Assembly: GCA_947589245.1 (NCBI GenBank)
Contig: CANQBD010000004.1
Location: 1 to 64,000, forward strand
From: an uncultured Anaeroplasmataceae bacterium
GTDB taxonomy: Bacteria; Bacillota_I; Bacilli_A; Acholeplasmatales; Anaeroplasmataceae
Length of the DNA: 64,000 bases
Direction of reading: 5' to 3'
The translations under genes were made by a program, and so were the position numbers. The notes under the pieces were generated by a model. It worked only from the letters and a program-made list of their open reading frames with translations. It was not told the origin of the DNA and did no database searches. Of the stretch, positions 16,275 to 25,251 are shown piece after piece; within the stretch, counting starts at the first letter, position 1; the number at the start of each line of letters is the position of its first letter.

Positions 16275-17771
16275 ATTTCGCTTATATTTCACAATATAAT
16301 TTCTAATTCGAGTTGCAAGCTTATCGGACAATTGATTTTTTAAAATTCGATAACTCCAGTTACTCGTTGAAACTGTAGCCGGTAGATTCATTCTAGATGA
16401 ACCATCTAAAGTAAGTAAATCTTGAACCGGTATGATGCAAGTATTTGCTACTGAAGCAAATGCAAGCTCTACAACCGTTTCCGTTACAGCTTCATAGTTT
16501 CCATTTTTCATTTCCACATTTAGTTTATTACATTCATCCTTTAAATCAGCAAGATATGTATGTAAACTATATGGATCAAGATCTAATATATATTGATATA
16601 GTGGCATATTATCATGGGTGCCCGTATAAACAATAAAATTTTCTTTGTAATTTGAAGGCTTATGTTCATTGTCTTTAGACCCGTCAAAAGCAAATTCCAA
16701 GATCTTCATTCCAGGATAATTGGTTTGCTTTAACAACTCTCGAACATCATCATCAATATATCCCAAGTCTTCTGCAACTATACGATAATCTAACTTATCT
16801 TTAAATAAATCAAATTTTGGGCCATCCATCCATTGGCCTACTTTAGCATTTTTCATACCATAAGGAATGGCATAATATTGGGCAAAGCCTCTAAAATGAT
16901 CGATTCTTAAAATATCATATAAAGCAAATGCTTTTTTGATTCTTTCGTTCCACCAAGCATAATTTGTTTTCTTCATATAAGACCAATCATAAATTGGATT
17001 TCCCCATAACTGACCTTCCTCTGTAAAACAATCCGGCGGACATCCCGCAACAAGCTTTGGTTCCTTTTCTTCTGTTAAAACAAATAATTCCGGATACTTC
17101 CATACTTCTACACTATCATGTGCAACATATAAAGGCATATCGCCCATAATTTCGATGCCTTTAGTCTTTGCATAGGTATGAAGCTTATTCCATTCTTCTA
17201 AGAACTCGTATTGTGTCCATATCCAAAATAAATAATCTTCTCTATGCTCTGTAAGAATCTCGGTTTCTAATTCTTTAGAATAGGACTGATACTTTTTTTC
17301 CCAAAGATTCCACTGCCGATATTCATGCATTGCTTTAATGGTCATGAATAATGCAAAATCCTTATATTCACCCTTAGCTTCAAAGAAAGTAAAGTCAGGA
17401 TCTTTCTTATCAAATTTATCATAGGCTAAATGTAAAACTTTTATCTTTTCTGTAAATAACAAGCTATAATTTACTTTTCCAGCATAGTCAAAAAACTTTC
17501 TTGTTTCATAATCCTTCTTCTTTAACAAACCTTTTTTGTGTAATATGTCAAAATCTATAAGATAATAGTTCAAGGCTGTAGAAGAAACAGATTGATACGG
17601 TGAGTCACCATAGTTAGTTGGCACAAGCGGTAAGACTTGCCATATAGACAATTCTGCTTTTTCCATCCAATCTATAAACTCATAGGCAGCAGCCCCTAAA
17701 GTTCCTACACCATGTGGAGAAGGGAGTGAAGTTACATGCAAAAGAATGCCGGCACTTCTTTTAAAATTCAT
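16272..17771 (-). CDS. malQ: 4-alpha-glucanotransferase (amylomaltase, GH77)
   Basis: The 499-residue cytosolic enzyme starts with the family signature (SAGILLHVTSLPSPHGVGTLG type). Catalytic regions are LRIDHFRGF (about 289, Asp nucleophile), IVAEDLGYID (about 332, Glu acid) and YTGTHDN (about 385). It disproportionates imported maltodextrins by alpha-1,4 transfer and releases glucose. It has its own promoter, divergent from the LacI-type regulator gene, with two regulator-like sites overlapping that promoter. Confidence 0.95.
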   Translation of the reverse strand: MNFKRSAGILLHVTSLPSPHGVGTLGAAAYEFIDWMEKAELSIWQVLPLVPTNYGDSPYQSVSSTALNYYLIDFDILHKKGLLKKKDYETRKFFDYAGKVNYSLLFTEKIKVLHLAYDKFDKKDPDFTFFEAKGEYKDFALFMTIKAMHEYRQWNLWEKKYQSYSKELETEILTEHREDYLFWIWTQYEFLEEWNKLHTYAKTKGIEIMGDMPLYVAHDSVEVWKYPELFVLTEEKEPKLVAGCPPDCFTEEGQLWGNPIYDWSYMKKTNYAWWNERIKKAFALYDILRIDHFRGFAQYYAIPYGMKNAKVGQWMDGPKFDLFKDKLDYRIVAEDLGYIDDDVRELLKQTNYPGMKILEFAFDGSKDNEHKPSNYKENFIVYTGTHDNMPLYQYILDLDPYSLHTYLADLKDECNKLNVEMKNGNYEAVTETVVELAFASVANTCIIPVQDLLTLDGSSRMNLPATVSTSNWSYRILKNQLSDKLATRIRNYIVKYKRN

Positions 17772-17814
17772 AGCTACTCCTCCTTTTATTTATTTTATCG
17801 CACAACGTATATTT

Positions 17815-17850
17815 ATTGTAAAGCGTTTTCTCTTTTAATGCAAGCGTTTT
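17815..17850 (-). promoter_or_regulatory. malQ promoter with two AAAACGCTT operator-like repeats
   Basis: On the minus strand TTGCAT (17838-17843) and TACAAT (17815-17820) are 17 bp apart. Two copies of AAAACGCTT (plus strand AAGCGTTTT at 17821-17829 and 17842-17850) overlap the -10 and -35 elements. They are spaced by 21 bp, two helical turns. The plus-strand stretch TGCAAGCGTTTTTA resembles LacI/CcpA (cre) sites with a central CG. Repression by the adjacent LacI-type protein or CcpA is inferred. Confidence 0.6.
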
Positions 17851-17923
17851 TATAAAAAATACGAAAATTCTCAAAAAACAAATAATTTTTTCGAAAAAAT
17901 TTCGATTTAGTTACGAAAAAACA

Positions 17924-17952
17924 TTGAAATATCAATATAAAAAGCCTATAAT
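17924..17952 (+). promoter_or_regulatory. promoter of the lacI-type regulator gene
   Basis: TTGAAA (17924-17929) and TATAAT (17947-17952) are separated by 17 bp, 19 bp upstream of the start codon. The leader is very short. Confidence 0.7.
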
Positions 17953-17971
17953 TAAGTAAGGGTGGGATAGA

Positions 17972-18955
17972 ATGAAAATTAAAGATATTGCAAAAGAACT
18001 TCATTTATCGGTATCTACGGTATCAAAAGCTTTAAATGGTGCCTTTGATGTTTCAAAAGAAACCAAACAAACTGTTATTGCCTATGCAAAAGCACATGGT
18101 TACAAGTCACGAGATGAAAGACTTACCGTAAAAAGTATCAGAAGGCTGTGCTTTATTTATGACAATGTAACTGCACAATTTAATATTATTATGCCTTTGG
18201 GCTTATCCTTTTCTAACTATGCACGTAAGAATAATTTTGAAGTAATACAAATAGATATTAAAAGTATCAATACTTCTTATAATGAATTTATGCAACAAAA
18301 TAACTTCGATGGAGCATTTATTGCAGGATTAAATTATAAAAGTCCATTATTAACTGAATTAAAAAACACCGTATATCCAACTGTGCTTTATGATAATATT
18401 ATGGTCGCAGATATGGTGGCAACCATTCATAATGAAAACATCAATACAATAGCCAATTTAGTAAGCCTCTTAAAACAAAACAATCATACAAAGATTGGTT
18501 TTATTCATGGAGATAAACATTCATTTGTAAGTAATGAACGCTTTGCGGGCTATATTATAGGACAAACAATGAACGATATTGAGTATAATCCAAGCTATGT
18601 CTATTATGGCGATTTCACAGAAACCTCTGGAATTGAAGCAGCCAAATACTTTATTCATACAGATGTTACTGCCGTCATCTGTGCTAGTGATTTAATGGCA
18701 ATCGGGCTAATTCATGGTCTTGAAGCGGCAGGAAAGCGCGTGCCTTTAGACATTTCAGTCACAGGCTATGATGATCTAGATGTATCTAAATATGTTAAAC
18801 CATCTTTAACTACTGTAAAACAAGACTTAGATTCAATTGGTGAAAAAGCATTCACTTTACTTACAAGTATTTTAATGAATCGATCTAGTCAAAGACTAGT
18901 TATCAGTGGCGAAATTAAGGTAAGAGAATCTATCGCAATGCATCAAGAGGCTTAA
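17972..18955 (+). CDS. LacI-family transcriptional regulator, probably of maltodextrin use
   Basis: The 327 residues begin with a classic LacI helix-turn-helix and hinge helix (KIKDIAKELHLSVSTVSKAL, residues 2-21). A periplasmic-binding-protein-like effector domain follows (ICASDLMAIGLIHGLEAAGK, then ISVTGYDDLDVSKYVKPSLTTV). Such proteins repress sugar genes until a sugar binds. It is transcribed divergently from malQ, and two AAGCGTTTT repeats lie in the shared 200-bp gap over the malQ promoter. I infer it is the MalR-like regulator of this locus. Its ligand is not visible in the sequence. Confidence 0.9.
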   Translation: MKIKDIAKELHLSVSTVSKALNGAFDVSKETKQTVIAYAKAHGYKSRDERLTVKSIRRLCFIYDNVTAQFNIIMPLGLSFSNYARKNNFEVIQIDIKSINTSYNEFMQQNNFDGAFIAGLNYKSPLLTELKNTVYPTVLYDNIMVADMVATIHNENINTIANLVSLLKQNNHTKIGFIHGDKHSFVSNERFAGYIIGQTMNDIEYNPSYVYYGDFTETSGIEAAKYFIHTDVTAVICASDLMAIGLIHGLEAAGKRVPLDISVTGYDDLDVSKYVKPSLTTVKQDLDSIGEKAFTLLTSILMNRSSQRLVISGEIKVRESIAMHQEA

Positions 18956-18962
18956 TAATTAT

Positions 18963-18989
18963 CCACCAGCTAGGCTGGTGTTTTTTTTT
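18963..18989 (+). terminator. terminator of the lacI-type gene
   Basis: The stem CACCAGC-TAG-GCTGGTG is followed by nine T. Confidence 0.9.
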
Positions 18990-18990
18990 A

Positions 18991-19026
18991 CCAAAAAATA
19001 AATCTGTCAAAACAAATGACAGATTT
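18991..19026 (-). terminator. terminator of the nrnA transcription unit
   Basis: On the minus strand AAATCTGTCA/TGACAGATTT forms a 10-bp stem with a 7-nt loop, followed by ATTTTTT. Confidence 0.85.
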
Positions 19027-19044
19027 ACCAAACACTATTTAATA

Positions 19045-19995
19045 TTAATTTAAGCTTTCCTTGTATTCTTTAACTAACTTATCAGCTTTATTAACAAATT
19101 CTGCCAATAAAGACCAATTCCTTAGTTTGGCACCACTAGCTTTAGCGTGGCCACCACCCTCATATTCCTCTGCTAATTTATTAATAATAGGACCACGTGA
19201 TCTAAGCCGAATTCTAATCTCTTCTTTAGAATACTCTAATAAAATAGCCCATACCGGACAAAAGCCAATGCTTGAAATAGTAGATACTTGGGCGGCAGCA
19301 TCCTCATCACTAACTCCAAATCTTTCAATTTCTTCACGAGTAAGAGTAATATAAGCAAAACCATTTTCAGTAATTTTAAAGTTAGATAACACATAACCTC
19401 TTAACTTTAAATTTTCTAAAGTTTCAACAGAAAGTTGATTGTCCAGATAACCCAAATCAACTCCTTTATCAACTAATTCGGCAGCCACTTTAAATGTTTG
19501 GGATGTAACTGTTTCAAATTTAAATCTTGAAGTATCAGTTAGAATTCCCACATATAAAGCAGTAGCAGCTTCTTTCGTTAATACCCACTTATCCTTATTC
19601 TTTAAATATAATTCTGCAATAATTTGAGCACAAGCCGGAGCCTTAGTATCAACATATTGATAAGCCCCATAATCTTCAACAGGAATATGGTGATCAATCT
19701 TGATATATTCTTCAGCAAGATTATAACGCTTATCAGATAAACGTTCAGCAGTTGCACAATCAACACAAATTGATAAAGCACCTTTAAATAATTCTTCGCT
19801 AACCAATTCTGGTCTACCAATAAAAGCTACATAATCACTACTTTCACCAGTAATATAAACCTTTTTATTTGGATAATTTTCTTTAATTAAATAATATAAA
19901 CCATATTGACTACCAATACAATCGCCATCAGGTCTTACATGACCATGAATAATTATTGTATCATATTTTTCAATATATTCTTTTATCTTGTCCAT
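19045..19995 (-). CDS. nrnA: NrnA-type bifunctional oligoribonuclease / pAp phosphatase (DHH family)
   Basis: I start at MDKIKEYIEK (19995), which follows AGGAGGATTT; the track's 20025 start overlaps the upstream gene. The 316 residues contain DHH phosphoesterase motifs (HGHVRPDGDCIGS, CVDCA, KIDHHIP) and the DHHA1 domain with GGGHAKASG. NrnA hydrolyses 2-5-nt oligonucleotides and dephosphorylates 3'-phosphoadenosine 5'-phosphate in the cytoplasm. It lies 8 bp after the nuclease-MBL lipoprotein gene, so the two are co-transcribed. This suggests that the same pathway that cuts nucleic acids outside finishes short pieces inside. Confidence 0.88.
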   Translation of the reverse strand: MDKIKEYIEKYDTIIIHGHVRPDGDCIGSQYGLYYLIKENYPNKKVYITGESSDYVAFIGRPELVSEELFKGALSICVDCATAERLSDKRYNLAEEYIKIDHHIPVEDYGAYQYVDTKAPACAQIIAELYLKNKDKWVLTKEAATALYVGILTDTSRFKFETVTSQTFKVAAELVDKGVDLGYLDNQLSVETLENLKLRGYVLSNFKITENGFAYITLTREEIERFGVSDEDAAAQVSTISSIGFCPVWAILLEYSKEEIRIRLRSRGPIINKLAEEYEGGGHAKASGAKLRNWSLLAEFVNKADKLVKEYKESLN

Positions 19996-20003
19996 AAATC
20001 CTC

Positions 20004-22982
20004 CTATACACCATAAGCTGGCCATGTTCGCATTGGCCTAGTTATACCATTTAAAGTAATTATTGTATTAAACCATTCACTATCTTTTAAAATCGTATTA
20101 TTGTTAGAACAATTAACCTTTATTTCATTAACAGCATTAATAGTAACTGTAATGTTGCCGTTCATTGAAGCAAAATCAACAGCCTTTAAATATTCTTCAC
20201 CACCTTTTGTTGCCACTTCATAAATGGCTAAGGTTGTTACATAAATTTTATCAGTGTATTTTGCAACTCTATTTATAAAGTCTTGAGTTGGAAACATATT
20301 GTCCGTAGCATCTGTATATTCGTTAGATCCTGCACAACAACAAACACACACCACTTCCGGAGTAATTTCGGATAATAAAATTTCATTTGAAGAAGTTTTT
20401 GATCCGTGATGTCCACCTTTGAATAAACGACAATGAGGTAAATTATTTAACTCTACAAGACTCTTTTCACCATCCTCTTCTAAATCGCCTGTAAATAGAA
20501 AACGATTTTCACCATATTTCAATAAAACACAAACCGAATGGTTGTTTTCATCTGAACTTTTTTGATGATAAAATTTTTGATCTAATATTTCAAAGCTAAT
20601 CTTATCGTTGATTACAAATTCTTTTTTACCACCATTAGCGCCTGTTACACAATCTAACGCTGTATAATGCTTAGTGCCTGTAGCAACTAAGGCATCACGC
20701 TTATTTTCGTAATCCTTAGATATTTGACTTGAAGTATTTTTATAAGCATAATCAATAATAGTGTCACAATCATAAAGATCAAAAATTCCCTTATTAGACG
20801 TTCCCACAAAACCAGCTATATGATCCTCATGGGCATGAGTTGCAATGACATATTCTAATTTGCCGTCAGCTACACCATGTGTTTTTAAATAATTATCAAT
20901 TACCGTTGAGCTAGCTTTTCTTGAACCGGCATCAATTAAAATATCCGTATCGCCGGCTTTAATATATACACTATCACCAGCATAACGATTTCCTAATTCT
21001 AAGAAATGAATTTGTAAATCTTCTTCACTATAAATTGATGAGCTTTGAGCATATTCAGGATATAATACGGCAACCCATTCCGGATGATCAATAAATGGAT
21101 TACGATTCCCTTGATAGGATTGAACAACATTATTACGGTTTTTTTCTTTTTCACTGACAGGATCTTCATAGTGCCATTTTACTAATGTTTCTAATAAACC
21201 AAGTTCGCCATTCTTATCAGAGCTACCTGTTGAATGGTTAACCAGCTCTAAATCTAATTCATTGGCATCATCATAACGAACAACCATATACATTAAGGCT
21301 CTAGCAATATCACCTTTAACCTCATCTCTTGGTTCAAAATACGTGGAATTCCAACTATTTCCGTATTTATCGCTTGATCCATTAGACACTTCACCAAAGT
21401 CTTTATTATCTCGAATACCATTAATCGTTTTTTCAGAAGCAAATAAATGATGACAATCAGTATAAGCATAATAATTTTGATTGTTAAAACCATGACTCTT
21501 TGCCCAACTATGTTCACGATTCCAAACAATGCTTGAACTAGAAGCCCCGTCTCTATCACTCTTAGGAATAGATTGTCCTGTATAAATACAAATTATATTA
21601 TTTTGATTATTTGGATCTTCATCAGCATCTTGTAAAATTGTCCAGACATTTGCATAAGTATTTTTGGTGGTATGAGTGGATTTTAATAAAGTGTGTAGCG
21701 TTTCTTTAAAAGTGCTATCTAAATGCCCTACCATTGATTCATAATAATCTTCTAAATCAGGATTAGTTGGAGTATCAGGGTCTTCAGGTGTTTCTGGATC
21801 AGTAGGTTCACTTGGCTTTAGTGTGCTGCCACCCTCAACACCATAAGTAAAGGATAAAGAATAGAACCAAACAGTAAAATTTGATGATGAATTAATAAAA
21901 TATAAGTCCTCAGCATCTTCAACGACATAGGTGTAGGCAACACCATTAGTAATTTCACTAGTAGATGCCGTTTTTAAAATACCACTAGCATCTTTCCCTT
22001 GATAGAGTTTCATATTATCGTAGGTACCATAAACATTAGCAGATAAGGAATATAATACATAATCATCACCCTCAACTGTGAAGGTAATAGATTGTCCACC
22101 TAAAACACCAAATTCAGAATATTGACCATTTTCCGCAAAACCGGTCCATTTAATTTTTACTTTTGTTGTATCATTTAAGTAAATTACATATTCATCATCG
22201 GCAATAATGACTCCAAAAGGAATCGTTACAACCCCTTCTGATTTAGTAACTTTAGTCGTAATATCTACTGAATCCGAACTATCATCAGGAACATAGCCGT
22301 CATAATCACTACAAACAATAATAATCTTTTTAATATAGATAGCCTTTGAAGAGGTCTGAGTATAGTCAAAGGCTACTTTCCCATCAACACTATTAAATGT
22401 AAACAGATATTCTGTAGAAGTTGAAGTTAAAGTAGTTGAAGCCGATTTATTATCACCAACAGATACTGTAAAGGAACCACTTATTTGCGATGCACCAGAG
22501 GTCTCGATAGTAAGACTATTAACACCTTTAAATTCAATCTCTGAAATTAATTTTAAAGATTTAAATGGCTTATTACCAGAACCAAATTGTTGACCTTTTG
22601 CATTACTTGAATCATAACCCCAATAACCACCATCGCCACTAAGAGTCCATTCTACACCACCTAAATCAACAGTACCATTAGTACTAAATTTAGTAGAATC
22701 AAACATATAACTATATGTCTTTGTTGCTGGCTCTACAGGCTCCTCAGGAGTCTCTTTTGAAACTTTATAACCACAAACAAGACAAGTATCTTCTAAATAA
22801 GTATGCTTACCATAATTAGAGATCTCACTTTTATGTTCACATGTAGCATCATGCCAATGGTAATTTTCATCATAATTCCATTCGGTTTCAAATGTGTGTT
22901 CGTGAGCTGGAGTAAGTAAATTACAAGAGCACAGCATTATTAATGTCAATACTAAAATCAGGAATGTAAAAAACCTCTTCAT
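20004..22982 (-). CDS. surface lipoprotein fusing endonuclease I-type nuclease and ComEC-type MBL domain
   Basis: This 992-residue multidomain protein begins with a lipobox (IMLCSC, Cys 19) and a His/Cys module (HEHTFETEWN, HWHDATCEH, CLVCGYK; residues 27-80). About 90-400 are beta domains and a Pro-Glu-Thr linker. About 410-640 match the endonuclease I/extracellular nuclease family, with WNREHSW (about 486), TDCHHLFASEKTINGIRDN and ALMYMVVRYDD. About 650-870 match the C-terminal metallo-beta-lactamase domain of ComEC/Rec2: LEYVIATHAHEDHIAGF (about 711), LFTGDLEEDGE (about 828), KGGHHGSKTSS (about 857). An unassigned beta tail of about 100 residues follows. It probably degrades nucleic acids at the cell surface. 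It has its own promoter and is followed by nrnA. Confidence 0.88.
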   Translation of the reverse strand: MKRFFTFLILVLTLIMLCSCNLLTPAHEHTFETEWNYDENYHWHDATCEHKSEISNYGKHTYLEDTCLVCGYKVSKETPEEPVEPATKTYSYMFDSTKFSTNGTVDLGGVEWTLSGDGGYWGYDSSNAKGQQFGSGNKPFKSLKLISEIEFKGVNSLTIETSGASQISGSFTVSVGDNKSASTTLTSTSTEYLFTFNSVDGKVAFDYTQTSSKAIYIKKIIIVCSDYDGYVPDDSSDSVDITTKVTKSEGVVTIPFGVIIADDEYVIYLNDTTKVKIKWTGFAENGQYSEFGVLGGQSITFTVEGDDYVLYSLSANVYGTYDNMKLYQGKDASGILKTASTSEITNGVAYTYVVEDAEDLYFINSSSNFTVWFYSLSFTYGVEGGSTLKPSEPTDPETPEDPDTPTNPDLEDYYESMVGHLDSTFKETLHTLLKSTHTTKNTYANVWTILQDADEDPNNQNNIICIYTGQSIPKSDRDGASSSSIVWNREHSWAKSHGFNNQNYYAYTDCHHLFASEKTINGIRDNKDFGEVSNGSSDKYGNSWNSTYFEPRDEVKGDIARALMYMVVRYDDANELDLELVNHSTGSSDKNGELGLLETLVKWHYEDPVSEKEKNRNNVVQSYQGNRNPFIDHPEWVAVLYPEYAQSSSIYSEEDLQIHFLELGNRYAGDSVYIKAGDTDILIDAGSRKASSTVIDNYLKTHGVADGKLEYVIATHAHEDHIAGFVGTSNKGIFDLYDCDTIIDYAYKNTSSQISKDYENKRDALVATGTKHYTALDCVTGANGGKKEFVINDKISFEILDQKFYHQKSSDENNHSVCVLLKYGENRFLFTGDLEEDGEKSLVELNNLPHCRLFKGGHHGSKTSSNEILLSEITPEVVCVCCCAGSNEYTDATDNMFPTQDFINRVAKYTDKIYVTTLAIYEVATKGGEEYLKAVDFASMNGNITVTINAVNEIKVNCSNNNTILKDSEWFNTIITLNGITRPMRTWPAYGV

Positions 22983-23004
22983 AGTTTTACCTCCATTATA
23001 ATTA

Positions 23005-23040
23005 ATTATAACATATTACCCTGGTTTAACCAAAGGTTAA
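23005..23040 (-). promoter_or_regulatory. promoter and palindromic operator candidate for the nuclease-MBL/nrnA unit
   Basis: On the minus strand TTGGTT (23028-23033) and TATAAT (23005-23010) are separated by 17 bp. The perfect inverted repeat TTAACC-TTT-GGTTAA (23026-23040) covers the -35 box, a position where a bound regulator would block RNA polymerase. Confidence 0.6.
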
Positions 23041-23050
23041 TTTATTTTTG

Positions 23051-23088
23051 GATAAAAAAAGAGATAAAGCATTACGCCTTATCTCTAG
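23051..23088 (-). terminator. terminator after the OB-fold lipoprotein gene
   Basis: On the minus strand AGAGATAA and TTTATCTCT flank a 10-nt loop and are followed by TTTTTTT. It lies 61 bp after the stop of the gene at 23147 and separates the ABC-nuclease operon from the nuclease-MBL/nrnA unit. Confidence 0.85.
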
Positions 23089-23146
23089 ATTCATATAATT
23101 TATTAAAATTATTCAGCATGTAATTTGAGCAGACTCTTTATTAATA

Positions 23147-25225
23147 TTAATTAATAAAAGCTCCACCAACACTTACATTATAATAGTTTCCTTCTGCGGA
23201 TGGGTAACCAGTCATCACAATTTTAACTGATACAATTCCTACACCTGTTAAGGCTACACTATTATTACCAACACTTACATTGTTTATTACAGCAGTTGCA
23301 ACTTCCTCACCAGCTGCATTGTAACCATAAACTGTGAAGCAGTTTTGACTTGCTGCTGAAGTTTTTGAATTTTTATTTAAAGAGTTAATAATAATTACTA
23401 CATTAACCTCTGATTGAGCTGCAAACGTTGCAGATTGTAATCCCATATTCTCATAATTAAATTTTAAGCCACCATCACCATAGAAGCTTGGATTAGGATA
23501 TGAAGCGTTGTTTGTAAGATATGTGAAATCACCTTGAACTGCACTTTCAAATACAGAACTTGCTAACATGTCTGGTCTACCATTTAACCAATTTTCATCA
23601 ACTGGAGTTATTTGTGGATTTTTATACCAGTTTAAGAAACCATATACTGTAACTGTTGCACCAGCAGTTAATTTTTCTGATAATGTAACACTATATGCAG
23701 CAGCATTTGCATAAACTTGAATTTGCTTGTCAGCATCAACCTTAACATAATAGTTGTTACCGTCAACTACTACTTCACCAGTAACCTTTACAAGCTTACC
23801 TTGAATCTTCTCAAGCTCTTCAGTATTACCTACTAAAGAATTAATATCAGCATAAGAAGGTAATATACCAGCACCATCTACAGTAACATCATCTAATTTT
23901 TTAATAACAAATTCATTTAGACCATTATATGCTGATATAGTTGCATTAGTAACAGAAATTAATTTACCAACAACAACCTTTTCTTGCCATGTAGCTAATT
24001 CAGCTGCTTTTGTATCAGCGTCTTTGCTTCGTACGAAATATAAATAAATTGATTCACCGGCATAGTTTTGAACTGTTGCTGCCAAATATGAATTATTTAC
24101 AAGAGCTGCAGTTACAACACCTTTAAATTCATTTACTTCTGGCTCTGGCTCTGGTTCTGGTTCTACTGTACCTTGAGAAACAAGTGTGATTGAATCAGCA
24201 GCTAATGGATGAATTTGAGCAGCATTATACCAACCTAAGACACCACTAACACTAATAACTGCACCAACTTTAATTTCTAATGCCTCATAAGCTTTATAAG
24301 CATCACTATCAGTTGGTGTAATATAAGTATTAATTCTTACAACAATTTGCTTATTAGCATCTTCAGCATCACCAACAGTGATATTCCATCTGCCAGATGA
24401 ATCCTTAGAATCAACCTTAACAACTGTTAAATTAGTAAAATGAACTAATTGATTTTGATAATCTAAAGAAACGCCTGTTCCGTTAGTTACCAAAGAAGTA
24501 ATATCTGTATCCTTTGGAGTAACCTTTTCACTAGAAACTAGGTTATATGTACAACCAGCTGAACTGAATTCTCTTAAACCATTATATAATGCCTTTTCGC
24601 CAGTAACTATAATTGTATTACCAACTACTAATTCATTGGCATATTGATCTGCAGTACATTTTAATCTATAAGCATAAACACCACCAACACCACTAATGTC
24701 TTGTAAATAAACAGAAGTGTTGCCGTATGATTCAGCATATGGCTCTTTAGCTACAATAACACCTTCCATTGTTACTACTTTGCCACCACTTTCTTCATCA
24801 TATTCTTGAATAGTAGTTGCTTTAAATTTAGGTACAGTGAATTCAAATTCCTTAACATAAGAATCTGTCTTATCTGGATTTTCTAATTTAGCAGATAATT
24901 TGACTGCCTGATTACTATCAAAATTAGTAATATAATTAACTGTGATAGTATAGAAATTTCCATCTTCAGTAGCATCACCTACAGAAGCAACAGCATTTGA
25001 AGATGTCCAAGTAACAGTATAAGTTACTTTGTCATCTCCGGTAACCTTAGCAGGAACATCAAAATCACCTGTTACAGAATCTGACTTGTCTTGAGGTAAA
25101 ATAATTTTCTTAGCAGCTAATTCAGCACCGCTAGGAGCTTTGTCATTACTACCACAAGATACAAGCGTAAATAGTCCTAAAACTAAAGTTAAAACTAAAA
25201 CACTTAATTTTTTAATGCTTTTCAT
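23147..25225 (-). CDS. large secreted lipoprotein with Ig-like and OB-fold-type repeats
   Basis: The 692 residues start with a lipobox (LVSC, signal about 25). About 35-135 resemble a degenerate bacterial Ig-like (aBig_2) domain (ILPQDKSDSVTGDFDVPAKV, VTWTSSN). Then come about four repeats of an OB-fold-like pattern, each with VTxEGVIVA/ITVTGEKALYNG-type strands and an ending GLREF or NxPQITP motif. They are interrupted by an acidic PEPEPEPEV linker (about 352). The last 130 residues form a further beta domain. The repeats recall the nucleic-acid-binding OB domains of YhcR-type secreted nucleases. No catalytic motif is visible. Placed directly after the SNase lipoprotein, it is probably a binding partner; ligand unknown. 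Confidence 0.72.
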   Translation of the reverse strand: MKSIKKLSVLVLTLVLGLFTLVSCGSNDKAPSGAELAAKKIILPQDKSDSVTGDFDVPAKVTGDDKVTYTVTWTSSNAVASVGDATEDGNFYTITVNYITNFDSNQAVKLSAKLENPDKTDSYVKEFEFTVPKFKATTIQEYDEESGGKVVTMEGVIVAKEPYAESYGNTSVYLQDISGVGGVYAYRLKCTADQYANELVVGNTIIVTGEKALYNGLREFSSAGCTYNLVSSEKVTPKDTDITSLVTNGTGVSLDYQNQLVHFTNLTVVKVDSKDSSGRWNITVGDAEDANKQIVVRINTYITPTDSDAYKAYEALEIKVGAVISVSGVLGWYNAAQIHPLAADSITLVSQGTVEPEPEPEPEVNEFKGVVTAALVNNSYLAATVQNYAGESIYLYFVRSKDADTKAAELATWQEKVVVGKLISVTNATISAYNGLNEFVIKKLDDVTVDGAGILPSYADINSLVGNTEELEKIQGKLVKVTGEVVVDGNNYYVKVDADKQIQVYANAAAYSVTLSEKLTAGATVTVYGFLNWYKNPQITPVDENWLNGRPDMLASSVFESAVQGDFTYLTNNASYPNPSFYGDGGLKFNYENMGLQSATFAAQSEVNVVIIINSLNKNSKTSAASQNCFTVYGYNAAGEEVATAVINNVSVGNNSVALTGVGIVSVKIVMTGYPSAEGNYYNVSVGGAFIN

Positions 25226-25251
25226 TTTTCTTCTCCTTAATTTTTTTTATT

